This document shows positions 19,538-32,100 of a stretch of 64,000 bases of DNA, in pieces (within the stretch, counting starts at the first letter, position 1; each line of letters begins with the position of its first letter). Position numbers and translations under genes: made by a program. The notes beneath the pieces are model-generated. The model was not told the DNA's origin and did no database searches. It saw nothing but the letters and a program-made list of their open reading frames with translations. The stretch is from Reticulascus tulasneorum (taxonomy: Eukaryota > Ascomycota > Sordariomycetes > Glomerellales > Reticulascaceae). Location of the stretch: positions 2,480,001 to 2,544,000 of the forward strand of contig LSAX01000004.1 in the NCBI GenBank assembly GCA_001557505.1, read 5' to 3'.

Positions 19538-22500
19538 CTACTCGTGATCCCGGACCAAAACAAGACAAGGTTGCCTTGAGTGCCAGATCCGACGCTCTTT
19601 CGCTCCTAATGCAGCATCCATCAAAGACTGGGTATCTGACCGGGGCCGTGCTCCTCTAACATTGTCTCCTGCCTTCTTCGGGTCCTCCCAAACTTGAATT
19701 TCTTCCACAGACGCGGTGAACTCAAACTCGCCTCGACAGAGTGCGGTTACTCCTATATCAATATCGACACTCGATTCTGCTTCCAGCAATGGAAGACTTT
19801 GTTGTAAAGTGCCGTTCCATGCGAATTTCCTTGTAAAGTCCAGGGCGATGTTTAACGGCCGGTGACACAGAGCGGGCATAAGCCGCAGCATCGGATATAT
19901 CGGGCGAGTTGTCCGGTTCGTAACATGGATCCTAAGCTGGACGAACTCGTCCACGAGAATGGCATTCCCGTTCGCGTTCCCGGATGTCAGGCCGACATCA
20001 TGGACCGATATGTCAATACCAACCTCATCTACTTTGATCGCTTCAATCATACGGGAGGTGAGCCGGATACTTCGCGACTCAATAATTCCTGTTCTTTTAG
20101 GCCCGGATAATGTCGTCCACCGAGCTGTGATGGTGTCCAAGATCTTTTCTCGGTACCAGAATGCTTCTCTGTTTGTTCGCTCGGTGTCTGGAGTGATTTT
20201 GCTGCTGCTAACCACAAATTGCCGCTGCCTGGAAGGGTTCAATGCTGGGATTGCGGCATGTGGGTCTTCCAAGTAAACTCTGCGGATAGGGAGTATGACA
20301 CGACTTGTATTCCCAGGAAGAATATGCTCCTCGATTTCAACTCCATCGTTACCTTCCAGCTGCACCAGCATGTGGCTCGGCCACGCATTTCGAAGGTCTA
20401 TCGATAATAGACAGAACTGCTCTGGAGAGTATGAACCATCTTTAGACTTCTCTGCAGACACGCGACCCCAAATCGGCTCAGGCACAGATCCACACAAGGG
20501 TAAAACATCCAACCTGGAAAGCTCCACACTTGCATTGACTGTTACTGTCAGCTGCAAGGAAACCTGCCGCGTATGAAATTGGTTCTCGATTTGGTCAGGA
20601 GCAACCCCCAGATATGCGTAATCGACTTGGATGACAGCGCTTGTCAAACCAGGCTTGCCGAGAATCTCAAATTCAAATGTAGCAGTACCTCCGGGAGCAA
20701 TGTACCGTTCTTGCCCGTCCTTTTTCTTGAACCTGAGAGCTTGCTGTTTCATGAGGATCAGTTCATACTCATACAATTCTGCGGGCGTTGCGTCTCTATT
20801 GCTCAAGGCCGCCTGAAGGGGTTCCTGTGTCGAATCTTCAAATGAAAACAGCATGAAATCAACAGGTGTGGTTGTTGACAGATTCTGGAGAGTGGCGGAA
20901 AAGGTCTGCCTCTCTCCTTCCAGGATCATGGCGGATGATTGTGGGAGAGTTGTCGATTTTACGACGACGATTGGTTGGCTGGGAATAACAATCAGGGCAA
21001 CTTCTTCGGTCTTCAACTGCACACCAGCTGATGGTGCTAAGGAAACGTTCTGCTCCAATGCTTCCAATCCGACCGCCTTGATCTTCACTTCCCGCTCTGG
21101 TATCCATGGTTGCTTGAAGATAGGAAACCTTCTTTCTCGGCACCCGCGGACACGAATGATTGCACCGGTGACCTTTAAGGGGCCGGCAACCCTCGGGGTG
21201 CCTCTGACTCTGAGAATCTGGGTTCGGTACGGGCCGATGATAGTACTCTCTCTTTCAGATTCAAAATCCATGCCTTCCACGTCTAATTGAATGCTTTCGA
21301 TATCCACGTCAATATCATAAGGGTTTTGCAAGGTGACCCTAAATGTTGCCGGTTCATTTGCAACGAGGATATGCTCAACAGCGGCTTTATCCGGCTGTTT
21401 CAGGAATGGGTTGTAGATAAACGGATTCACATCTTGAGATGTCCGCGCCGTGGTGGCGCCTGGCAGAACGCTCTTTGCGTGCGGTATGGGAATTCTTGTG
21501 CGCGGCATAGCCTCCAAGCTCACACCCCTTACAAGAAACTCGTCCCAGTATTCTGCAGAGAGGTGATCAAGACCCAGCCGCTTCGATAAATTAGAGGCTT
21601 TTGATATATTAGTGACCAATCGGACCTGCTCGTCACGGGTGATTACGGAAGATGCATCTTCCTTTCGTTGTCCTGGTGCAACCCCGGATCCTGATGTGCG
21701 GAGCAAATCGCTCGAAAATTTCAGAACGCCGTTGAAATCAGGAAGAGCCTCAGAAAAGTTGATGCAAGCTCGAAGAATGTTGAGCTTGATGCTGTTGAAC
21801 CCAAAAAATCTCGCTGCTGACTGCGCCTGAATCCTAGCAGTGACTGCCCCATCCGAGTCATCAGTGGAGCTCTCGGGGTTGTCTGAAAACTGTTTGAGCA
21901 TATCAAACTCTACGACGCCATAAGCTCTGCATAGCAAACCTAGGAACGCCTCGATCCCTTGCTCCATGTCACCTTCATCGAGCTCTAGAGTCACTGCACC
22001 ATTCGCTTGACCGTTGGTACCGTTGGCTGTAGTCAAGGCGACTAAGCCCGCTGCTGGATGAATGCCAACGTCTGCGGCACCCCGTGTTCGAGCCTCAACC
22101 AAGCCACTGATTAGTACGGAGACGAGCTCGCGTGTCACCATGGCCTTTTTCCGCTCATAGCCCAGTGACCCCAAAACAGAAGCAATACCAGCTAATATGG
22201 AAGCTTTGTCGATAGTAGTTAGGAGCTCCGATGCGGATGATGGAAATGCACGGAAAAGTAAGGTGGTTATGAACTGTCGGCTTGGGGTAATCGTCAATCG
22301 AGGAGATGTAGTCAGTGGCTTTGTGGGCAATTTCCCAAATACAATCATGTCCAAAGAGGACTCTCCTAACTTTCCTTCAGCGAGGTGCAGGGCCGACAGC
22401 GTCTTGCAGAATCTAATTGTGATTTCTGCTAGAGGGAGCGGTGGCAGATGCTCTGCAGATATTCTGGAGTACAACCCCACAATACGATCCAGAAGCTCTG

Positions 22501-23931
22501 GCAAGATTAATTGTAGGTTCCTTAGATGTCTTGGCTGATTTGGGTCTGCTCCAGCCTCCTGTGCCACAGTGTTTGATGATGAACTTTTGTCTTGAGGAGG
22601 CAAGCATATCGTGGGCACTTGGAACTCCAGCTTTGCCCATCCAAGCAATAGCAAACTGAGAACAACGAGCTCCAAAGCCTTTCCGTGCCATATGTGATCG
22701 TTTACGGACTTCGCTATCGTTGCGCCTTCAGCAAGCTCTTTTAAAGCGTCACTCCAGCGTCCCGCTTGCAAGTATAGGGAACCCACAAGTATCATGACTC
22801 TGCCCTTCCCTTTATTTCTCAGACGTTCATTAAGCCCACCGGGGCCAAACCCTTGTACGGAAACTCGGTCTTGGCTGCCGGATCTGAGTCCTTCAGCCGT
22901 GCCCGGTCTAGAAGGAATTTTTTGCTCAGGCGTTGATGGCTCGCTAACGTTCCCCCCCGAGATATCGTCGAACGTTGTTGGGGGGTGTGACAAGCCGCTT
23001 TTTACTGGAGTAGAGGGACGCGCTGGTGTCGAACTACTGGAGGCCATTGGAGAGGACTTAAAAGGCACCGGTGGCATAGACATGCGAACATGGCTTCTGT
23101 CCGGAAGACCGGTAGCAGAGCTGGAGCGAGAATTTGACGGGAGAGAAGACTGTGAGATTCTGCGCGAAATCTGATCTGAGTCCTCTACAGCCCAAGAGAA
23201 GCCATTTTTAGGCCGTGCTGAAGTAGAATGTCCTGGCGAGTCAACGAACGTCATGGCCTCGAATGACTTGGCTAGTGTTGTCATTTCAGCTAACAACAAG
23301 GAAGATATATCACACATTATGGTCTTCATCGTCGTTCGTTTATAGTTCTCGGGTGGTGGAATTGTAGTTATGCCCTCCGGGATGGGGATAGGAGTTTCGT
23401 CCGGCGGTACGTAGTCGAAGATCAGGACCTGGTGAACCAAAGCCTTGCCATAGTGGTCTCGTAAATCCTCCAGCTCTTGATACAAGGTTCGGATGTTCCT
23501 TTCCGTCATTGTCGGTGGTGCCCCATTGGCAGATTGCCTCTTGCTGAAGGCTGCCTGGTCGAGTTCCGCGCCATCCGCCAGAGCAATTATCGCGAGAGGT
23601 TCCCGGTACAAGTCGAACGGTGAGAGCGCCAGGTGGGACGGAGGAGGAACGTAGGTTATAAGATCGTAGAACATGGCGCCGTTTGGGAATGCCAATGGCG
23701 AGAACATATCTTCAGCATAGAATTAGTTTATACGTCCACAATAGAGTCATCTCAGGGAGTCCTACTTCTGTTTGGCCGCCCATCAGGGGTGACATCCCTA
23801 AGGTGGACAACATGCTCATTTTGCAGCCTCTGGATGAAGGACGCGAATCGCTCGCTTTTTATTTGCCCTAACGGCAGAACCAGTGCCTTAACCCTCGCGG
23901 GAGCGATGGGCAACAGCGAGTCCACGCTCAT
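19538..23931 (-). CDS. TRS120: TRAPP II subunit Trs120 / TRAPPC9
   Basis: Two exons (23931-23766, 23709-19538) give 1445 residues. Exon 1 encodes MSVDSLLPIAPARVKALVLP and continues IQRLQNEHVVHLRDVTPDGR. Exon 2 opens NMFSPLAFPNGAMFYDLITY, the conserved Trs120 N-terminal region. An alpha-solenoid middle section (GRVMILVGSLYLQAGRWSDA) follows a Ser/Pro-rich loop at about residues 230-330. The second half is beta-rich, with Ig-like segments such as FRVTLQNPYDIDVDIESIQL. Trs120 with Trs130 forms the TRAPP II complex, the activator of Rab11/Ypt31 at the late Golgi. The 56-nt intron (GTAGGA donor, GAAG acceptor) is needed to reach the conserved start. The gene is divergent from GLS1. Confidence 0.93.
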
Positions 23932-24621
23932 TCTAGCATTTGTGTCCTTTTCTCAGCATCTTCCTTAAACAACAAGCTCACGTGTGCCTGGCTGTCATCT
24001 CAACGAGAGGATTGGTGGAGCTTCGATGTAATAGCGCGCGATTCGATAAAAGAGCACAAGTCGTCGACCAGTTTCTAGTCTTGATCTGTGGCAACGGTTC
24101 TCTGCGATCCAGAAACAAGTCGTTGTTTGAAGTGTACTTTCGGTTCTGAGGCTCGATTGCGAATCCACTCAATGACGGGTAGGTAACCCTGGTGGAGGCG
24201 GCTTAATTAGAGGCACTAACCCTTATTGGACCACAGGAAGATCAAGTAGCATGCCACTAAGCACAGGTACCACTTCAGGGCGGTCCCACCAAAATTCTCC
24301 ACTACGAAAATACGTAGCAACTTTATTTATTGTGAGGCAAGTTGGCTAGCAGCCACTATCGATAAGAGAGTCCCCTGAAATGTACGCGCCACACTGGCAA
24401 TTGAACAGGTTGTTTAATGTGATTCTGACACTATAATTCGCCTGCCTCGCCAGTACCGCAGCGACAGTTCAACAGCCACATTTCAGCCTTGTCGAGCTCA
24501 CCAAACGTGTTCACATCCCCGGGGCATGTTTTGCGATCGCAGATCAAAGCTGTGCCACAACTGCCTTCCATCAACTTCGGGGCTCAATTGAGCACTGGAT
24601 TGCTATAACAACACTTCAATT
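23932..24621. promoter_or_regulatory. divergent promoter region TRS120 / GLS1
   Basis: These 690 bp separate two divergent secretory-pathway genes. Small open frames occur but have no family signal. No clear TATA box was seen. Confidence 0.5.
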
Positions 24622-27151
24622 ATGGCGACGATATTGCGGCTGGTCGTTTTTGTCGCACTCTCCTTCAATGTTCTTGCAATAGGCGATGCGTCAATCCTGA
24701 CGAGCGAGATTGGACGCCTCAACAACCAGAGCTTGTTCTGGGGTCCTTATAAACCGAATCTGTATTTTGGCATTCGACCAAGAATACCCAAAGGCTTGTG
24801 GACCGGGTTAATGTGGTCCAAAGTTGAGGACTACCAAGATGTACAAACCGGTGAGCATTAGGGGACCACCCAGCACTGATCCAATGTGCTCTGGCTAACC
24901 AACCGTCAAAGGCTTCCGATATACCTGTGAGCAGCACGAAGGACTTCACGGCTATGGTTGGGATGAATACGATGCTCGAAAAGGAGGCATCCAATCCATA
25001 CACGATGACGGAAACCAGATCGACATCACAACTTCCTTCGTCAAGATTCCTGGGGGTACACATGGAGGCAGTTGGGCAGCCCGCATCAAAGGCGTCCCGA
25101 GAGGCGATGCTCCTGCCGATCTGAAGACGATGATACACTATTACATTGCCCAGGAAGGCTTTGGGGCCGAATTGGAGACGGAGGGCGAAAGTGATCAATT
25201 TGGCTTCGATGGGGATGTTGTCCTTCGAGGTACATCTGCAGAGCTGGGAGCTTACAAATTGGTCGTGACGAAAGGCGACGGCGACCATCCTACCAGTGAC
25301 CACGCATTGTCAGAGCGAAGACGCTTGGACAAAACCACCGTCCGCTCTGTGACGGTTCCCGAGGAAGCAATCTGGCAAGCAAAAGCCGTGGTCTACAAGC
25401 AAATCCAAGAAACGGTCCAAATAGTTCAGGAGACATACATGGACCCGAATGATCCTCCTCCGCCCTGGCAGGTGTATCAACTTGAGAACAAACCAGGCAG
25501 CGGCAACGTTCACATTGTCCAGAAGATGTTTGAAGGCGCCTTCGAATTCGACGTCATCTACTCATCTGGGTCTGCAGGAAAGGAGACTACAAGCTCGGAT
25601 GTGACACGTGAGATTAAAGAGACAACCGAGTTCTTTGGTCAGCGGTTCTCATCCGTGTTCGATCTCAAGGCACCGTTCAAAGCCGAGAAGTACAAGAAGT
25701 TCGCGAAAAGCATGTTCTCCAATCTCCTGGGCGGGATTGGCTACTTTCATGGCCATCATCTGGTTGACCGGTCGTATGCCGCGGAATACGAAGAGGAAAA
25801 TGAAGGTTTTTGGGAGGATGCTGCGCAAGCTAGAGCCCGCAAGGAACAGAAGCTGGAAGGACCACATGAACTATTTACGAGCATTCCATCCCGCCCCTTT
25901 TTCCCGAGAGGCTTCTTGTGGGATGAGGGATTCCACCTCATTCCTATTGCAGACTGGGACATGGATCTTACGCTGGAAATTGTCAAGAGCTGGTTCAATT
26001 TGATGGATGACGATGGTTGGATAGCCCGCGAGCAGATTCTAGGCCCCGAAGCTCGGAGCAAAGTCCCAGAGGAGTTCCAGGTACAATATCCGCACTACGC
26101 CAATCCGCCCACCCTCTTTTTGATTATCGAGGGATTTATGGAACGCCTCCGGAAAACGAATGGGAGCCAAGCTGCCGAAAAGGAACAGTTGTCTCAAGGG
26201 TTACCACTTCAGACTGCTCATCTCGACAATATCGAACTTGGCGAGTCCTTTTTACGGCACTTGTATCCCCTATTACGTCGCCAATATGAGTGGTTCCGCA
26301 AAACTCAACGTGGAGATCTGAAATCATACGATAGAGAAGCATTCTCGAATAAGGAGGCTTATCGCTGGCGGGGTCGGACAGAGACCCATGTTCTGACGAG
26401 CGGCTTGGATGACTATCCTCGCCCACAACCCCCGCACCCCGGCGAGCTCCATGTTGATCTTATGTCCTGGGTCGGTTTCATGACCAAGTCTCTCATCAAT
26501 ATAGCTGACGCACTTGGGATGGCTGAGGAGGTTGACGAATACAAAACTATTCTTACGGCCATCGAACGAAATCTTGATGACTTGCATTGGTCGGAGAAGG
26601 AGGGCTGCTATTGCGATGGCACTGTCGATGACTTCGAAGAACATGCTCTTGTTTGTCACAAGGGCTATATCTCGATATTTCCCTTCCTCGTTGGCCTAAT
26701 GAAGCCGGACGATCCAAAGCTAGGGAGGCTCCTGGACTTGATTGGAGACGAGGATGAGCTATTCAGCCCATATGGTTTGAGGAGTCTAAGTAAGAAAGAC
26801 GAGTTCTACGGCACGAACGAGAACTATTGGAGAAGCCCCATATGGATTAATATCAACTATATGGCCATTTCTCAGTTGAAGGTATGTGTATTATCTCTCC
26901 ACCCAAGACCTGTCACTAATTTGAAATTTCAGAACGTGGCTTTGCAAGACGGTCCTTACAAGACCCACGCCAAGGACCTCTATAATCGTCTCCGTAAGAA
27001 CGTGGTAGACACTGTGTATAAGAGCTGGGAAGATACTGGCTTTGCATGGGAGCAGTATAATCCCGAAACTGGGAAAGGGCAGAGAACCCAGCATTTTACG
27101 GGGTGGACGAGCTTGGTGGTGAAGATCATGTCCTTGGATGATCTGAGCTAG
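24622..27151 (+). CDS. GLS1: processing alpha-glucosidase I (GH63)
   Basis: Three exons (24622-24850, 24912-26881, 26933-27151) give 805 residues. The N-terminal [17 protein letters not shown] is a signal anchor or signal peptide. The beta-sandwich domain follows with [20 protein letters not shown] and [10 protein letters not shown]. The C-terminal (alpha/alpha)6 barrel includes [47 protein letters not shown] and [19 protein letters not shown], which hold the family's acidic catalytic residues. The enzyme removes the outermost glucose from Glc3Man9GlcNAc2 on nascent glycoproteins in the ER. The second intron is 51 nt and free of stops, so an unspliced reading would also be open. The spliced form gives [17 protein letters not shown], as expected. 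Confidence 0.95.
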
Positions 27152-29120
27152 GCTCCCAGGAGGCATGTCAAGAGAGAACTATAATGGTTCCTCGGCAAAA
27201 AGTATATGACTGTATTTAGCAACTGTATCAAATGAGAAATTAGACGCGGCCATGACGGCGCCGAAGCAAGCGCCACGTTCTTGTTACGTAAACGGAGGAC
27301 GAAGTGCAAGTTGCTACAAACATCTACAATCCACAAGGTTCTACACCCCTGCAAACAGGTATCTCTATGACATTCGAAGTCCAACCGCCTCGAATTCGAT
27401 GGCGTCTATGCCAAATTCCAATAGAATCAGGCTACAAAGGCACCTGATTGTGTTCGAAATTAAATCAGAAGTGTAACAAGCATGATGAACCCCTTGTCTG
27501 CGCCGTCGTATTTAAAGGATTGCTTTGCAGGCAAATCCAACCGATTGACCGATCGTTTTGATATAATATCCCTCAGACTGAAAGCTAAAAACCTGTGAAA
27601 AAGTCCTTTTGAAGAGAATGCTCAACGGGCTTGCAATAATTAGTACATCAACACGCGGCGGAGAGTCCGAAGGTTTGATGGCGCCCATAAGGGACGGCCA
27701 ACAGCACGAGTCGCAAGGAAAGACGCGTATGTGACTCGGAATCAAAGATACCGAGGCGCTTGACTCGTCAGCGCCAAACCAGCCCCCTGGATTTTGTCCC
27801 TTCTGCGAACGGCAATGCAGCAACCCCACGTTGGCCACGCGCTTAGTCGCAACGGTACGCTACGAAGGCAGCCTTAGGGGTGCGAGATCAGGCGAGGGGA
27901 TCTTGCATGCCAAGCAACAGCGTGCGACTCGCCACCGCATTGGCCCTTGTTTTGGCGGGACAGTGGTGCTGAAGGGGGACCATCGTATGACATTGCCGAA
28001 GATCCAGGAACGCAATCCTTCTCTGTAAGGCTGAGACAACCCTGGCCCAGCGCCCACATCCAAGATCCGGGACGTCGCCAGAGCGCAGGCATCATTGCTA
28101 CGGCACTCGGGACTGTCACCTGGAGGCCGATGCTTATTGCACTGCCGTAAGGCGGAATGGGTGTCTTGCGACCCTGCGTTGTGGGATGAGGCGAGCTCGT
28201 CGCCAAGCGGGACGTGCCCGTCGGCCGGGGCGCGTGCTCCCTCCGCACCGACCCGTCAGACCTTAAGAAGGCAGCTATAGCGTTGGATTCGGGTCAGGGT
28301 GCCGTTCGATCTTGGGAACCCAGTTCTTTGCGGGCGCGGCGCCTGTTGTGAAACCAGTTCGCTGGGACTTCATGTCAGCACTTGTCACGGCAATGCAGGT
28401 CATCGCGACCCGGGAGGCGACCACCTTGCGGCTCACGTAAAGTCACCTCTGATCTTACCTTGCTCCTCGTGCATATGCCATGACCTCTCGCACCACCGTG
28501 CGCCCTGTGTTCCCGAGGGAACGGTTACATCAAGAGGAATCTCGGCTGCGGCCGACTGGTGTAATTCAGATGATACGGCTTCGACGAGGTGTGCCTCTCA
28601 GGCGAGGATTCAAGGGAGGACCGAGAAGGGACACGAACACAGGCAACACGGCCGTGTCTTGCGAAAGGCCACGGGCCCATGCTTGTTCTGTTGAAAACGA
28701 GCAGAGCGATGCACAGAACGCACGTGAAGCAACGAAGATGTTTTTTTGGGTCGTGACGGTGTTCTTACAACGTACGAAAGCCGGCATGGAAGGCTAGATT
28801 CACTCAAACAAACTTGCTTCTTCGAAATCCAGGTTACTCAATGGTTTGTTTGATTGTCAAGAATAAGCTATTCGCCACGGATATCGGGTCCAAGTCATAA
28901 TATCTCTCAAACATTCTCAATATCTGGCTCTTAATGCTCACCCAACGCTGACAACGCAAGTAGACACGAGACCGGGTCTTGATGTCATAGCATATCCAAT
29001 GACTGACCACCAGGCTTGATCGTCAAAGTTTCTACACAGAAGGCAGGTTATTCAGAGCACTATGACACCACTCTGCGTCATCAGGGACAGCCAGCGACAC
29101 GGCTTACAGTAGGCGATGAG

Positions 29121-29172
29121 TGATGATCCGGACCCTTGAAACTCGACGCGCGGTGTAGAGTCCGGATCATCA
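29121..29172. repeat. 12-bp perfect inverted repeat with 28-nt spacer
   Basis: TGATGATCCGGA at 29121-29132 is the exact reverse complement of TCCGGATCATCA at 29161-29172. As RNA it would form a 12-bp stem. As DNA it could be a paired binding site. It is an isolated structure inside the gene-sparse region. Confidence 0.7.
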
Positions 29173-32100
29173 AAACACTGCCGTCTTGTTCACGTCTCAT
29201 CACCACCGCCTACAAACGAGCAAAAATAGGTGGCAGGCCGGCGGGCAGCCCCCAAAGCACCCCGCTACTGCATCAAGACGCGCAAATGGGCCCACGGGCC
29301 TTACTGCCCTTCTACAACCTAATCAGCGCACAGGGCCGGCGAGTTTTGCCGTTGTATCTCGGGTCATCCGACCCATGGTACTGTAGCAGCTCTTGATCGA
29401 CGCAACCCCGCCTGCCGTCTACCCGCGAGGGTCAGAATCTAGAACGCGGAGGCCCAATGTCGGGGGCCAAGCCAAGGGCTCTAGATGAGTGATGGCAGGG
29501 ACTCGTCCAAGGTGCCCAACTCGCCCACGAGTCTGCCAAAGCAGTCATGGCCAAGGGGATCCCTTGGGTTGGGGGCAGCAAGGCGTTTTGAGGAAGGCAG
29601 GCGACTCGCTGGATTCGGTCCGGGGACCTTGGCCATTAGTAAGTACCCACGAGGCACTCCCTGCCCGCACGTCGGTGACGAGGGCGGCAGGTCGGATGGG
29701 GCACTAGTAGAGTTAAAACCCAGAAAACAATTGGGGCAAGCAGGAGACGGTAGCAAAGAGAGAAGCGGCACTGACAGAAAGCCTTGCGCCCTACGATGCA
29801 AGTGACCATCTAGTGAGCGAAGCGCTGGGGGCGGCCGTGATGGTGATGGGACTTTGAGTGGCCCATCTTGGTGAAACACGAGGCCAGATCGCGTCATGTC
29901 GCTGCAGGTTCAACACGTGGCTTGCACAAGGGAGCCACAACAGTTGCGACAGCAAGTCTCGCAAACTACTTCCCAATGAAAGATTCCCGATGAGTAATTC
30001 GAAGTGGCAGTCCGCTCCAACGCCCTGATGTGTGCTCGTGGACCGTCCAAACAAGTGCAGAATTAAGGGAATCCCGCCAGGGACTACCTTGCAGGGCGGA
30101 GGAGAGGGGTGAGGGGGGCATGCAGTCGCTGGCAGAGAGAGCTCGCGTGGCAGTGTCGTCCTCCTGTCTTTCCGGGCCTGCGGAATATTGTCCCCAAAGG
30201 CCCTAAACGGAGCAATATTTCGAGGCTATCGCTGAGCGGGGGGGCTTTGCAGCGACTATTTTTACCAGGGAATCCGCGCTAGCCGCGTCAAGGTATGCGC
30301 CTGATTGGCCCGGGTGCTCCACCGGGAAATGGACGTGCAGGCGTTTTTGAGCGGAGCGCAAGCCACATGGGCGTGCCTTGGCAGAATCCATCGACGACGC
30401 ATGGAAGGTCTCTAGAAGAAAAGAAGCACGGCAGAGACGATGCAACGCTACCACGACTAACTACATAGTACAGCACACACTCGTCGCGGTAGTGCTTTCT
30501 TGGCCTGCGTTATCTCTGGTTCCAGAAGGGGGGGAAGAAGGAAAGAATGCCGCTACGAAGTAAGTAACTTGATGCCGCCGACGCAGGATTGCGCCCTTGG
30601 CAGCATTAGTGAGGTGCAACCCCTCGGAACATTCCTTTTCGCACACTATCTGCGCAACGAGCAAGTCACAGCACCACTTACTGGCCGCCAGAGCTAGGCC
30701 AGAAAGTTGGTGGAGGGTGTGCGTGCGTGTGTGCGTGCTACATCTTTCACGGGGTTTGATACGAGATTGTGTATGACTCCAGATTCATGTTAGTCAGGGA
30801 TCAAATTCAGCCATGATCGGATGCGCAGTGCCGATGGGGGAGAAACGCACATACGCACATACGCGCATATGATGAATAGAGTGTAGCCGCTGTATAAGCC
30901 CGTGTCGTTTAAGCTTGGGGCCGTCCCTAGGCCATGGATGAGAAGTTTCTGGGAGCCGGGTACGCGCCATCATTCACTCGGCCACTAAGCACTAAAACTT
31001 ACGCGACATCCCCCTCGGGTCCCCATGATGGATATTGTCTGTGCCCGGACACCCGGGGAGGAGGTCCGACATAATCCCAGCAACCAGCCCCGGCGTCGTC
31101 TATACCTTACTAGTATAGTAGTAGCTAGTGTGTAGGAGCAGCAGCTCGTAGTGGTATTAGTTTATCCTGGGCTAATTTACCCCACTATCTCGACCCCACG
31201 ACCTGGCAATCCAATGCAATGGCACGTTTCAACGTGGGAAAAGAAAGAAAGGCCCCTCACTCATACAGGGGCATCGCGTGCGTGTCGAGTGAGATATGCG
31301 TGGGATGGTGTCTTATTCACCGAAAACGGCCAGCTCGAAACAGCTAGACCTGGCGACGTGCGTGACGAGTCTTCACCCCCTCCTCCTCCTCCTCTATTCC
31401 ATTCCAGGCAGGGCTGGGTCAACGGCCGCAGCCACTGGATTTGGCAATCGTCTCGGGGCAAGATGGATTAGAGTTATTGCACCTGCATCACCGCGGACGT
31501 CGACGAATGCAAGTCTGGGCTGATGAGGATCTTCTTACTCATGCAACTAGCTGAGTCAGAGAATCGCTTGTTCCTGGGGGAGATCCGAAATCGAAGGGAG
31601 AGGAACGAAAGCCCGGGCACGTCATTGGACCTCGCCATATCTCCCAACTGGGAATTGAGGCAATCATCTCCGTCTGTCGTCGCCCGTTCTCATGGTGGGG
31701 GGAGAGGCAGAGCGCGCAGATCAACGTGGGCGCCGGGCGGACGCGGTAGTCTACGGGCCATCCTTGTCATTGGCTGTCGAAGAAGAAATATGATTGCCTA
31801 TGCATGCATCTGATTGCCTATGTACTGTAACGCGCGAAGCTGCAGAGTGATCCATCTGAAATTTTGCCCTACCACTAATGCGAGGGATGCAGATACGTTG
31901 GGTTAGGGTATGTGGCACGTCATCCACTTTTGGCCGTTTTGGGCACTTCGGGTTTTGGCAGGTGGTTTGTGGATTTGGGTAGTGTGGCTTGATGCACGGC
32001 ATTCCGAACATGCTAAAAGGGCGCCGGCATAGGATAGCCCGGGATTGCTATTCGCAGAACCTCTCGGTGGCGTTTGTTGGAGTCATTCGGCTATCTGTGT

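Noticed and set aside
24719..25303. 194-codon frame antisense to GLS1
   Set aside because: It crosses the first intron of GLS1 and has no family signal.
28299..28694. 131-codon frame in the gene-sparse region
   Set aside because: Composition is Cys/His/Gly mixed as in random GC-rich DNA; no splice partner or homology pattern.
29481..29897. 138-codon minus frame in the gene-sparse region
   Set aside because: Pro/Ser/Leu-rich random-like sequence, overlapped by equally long frames on the other strand.
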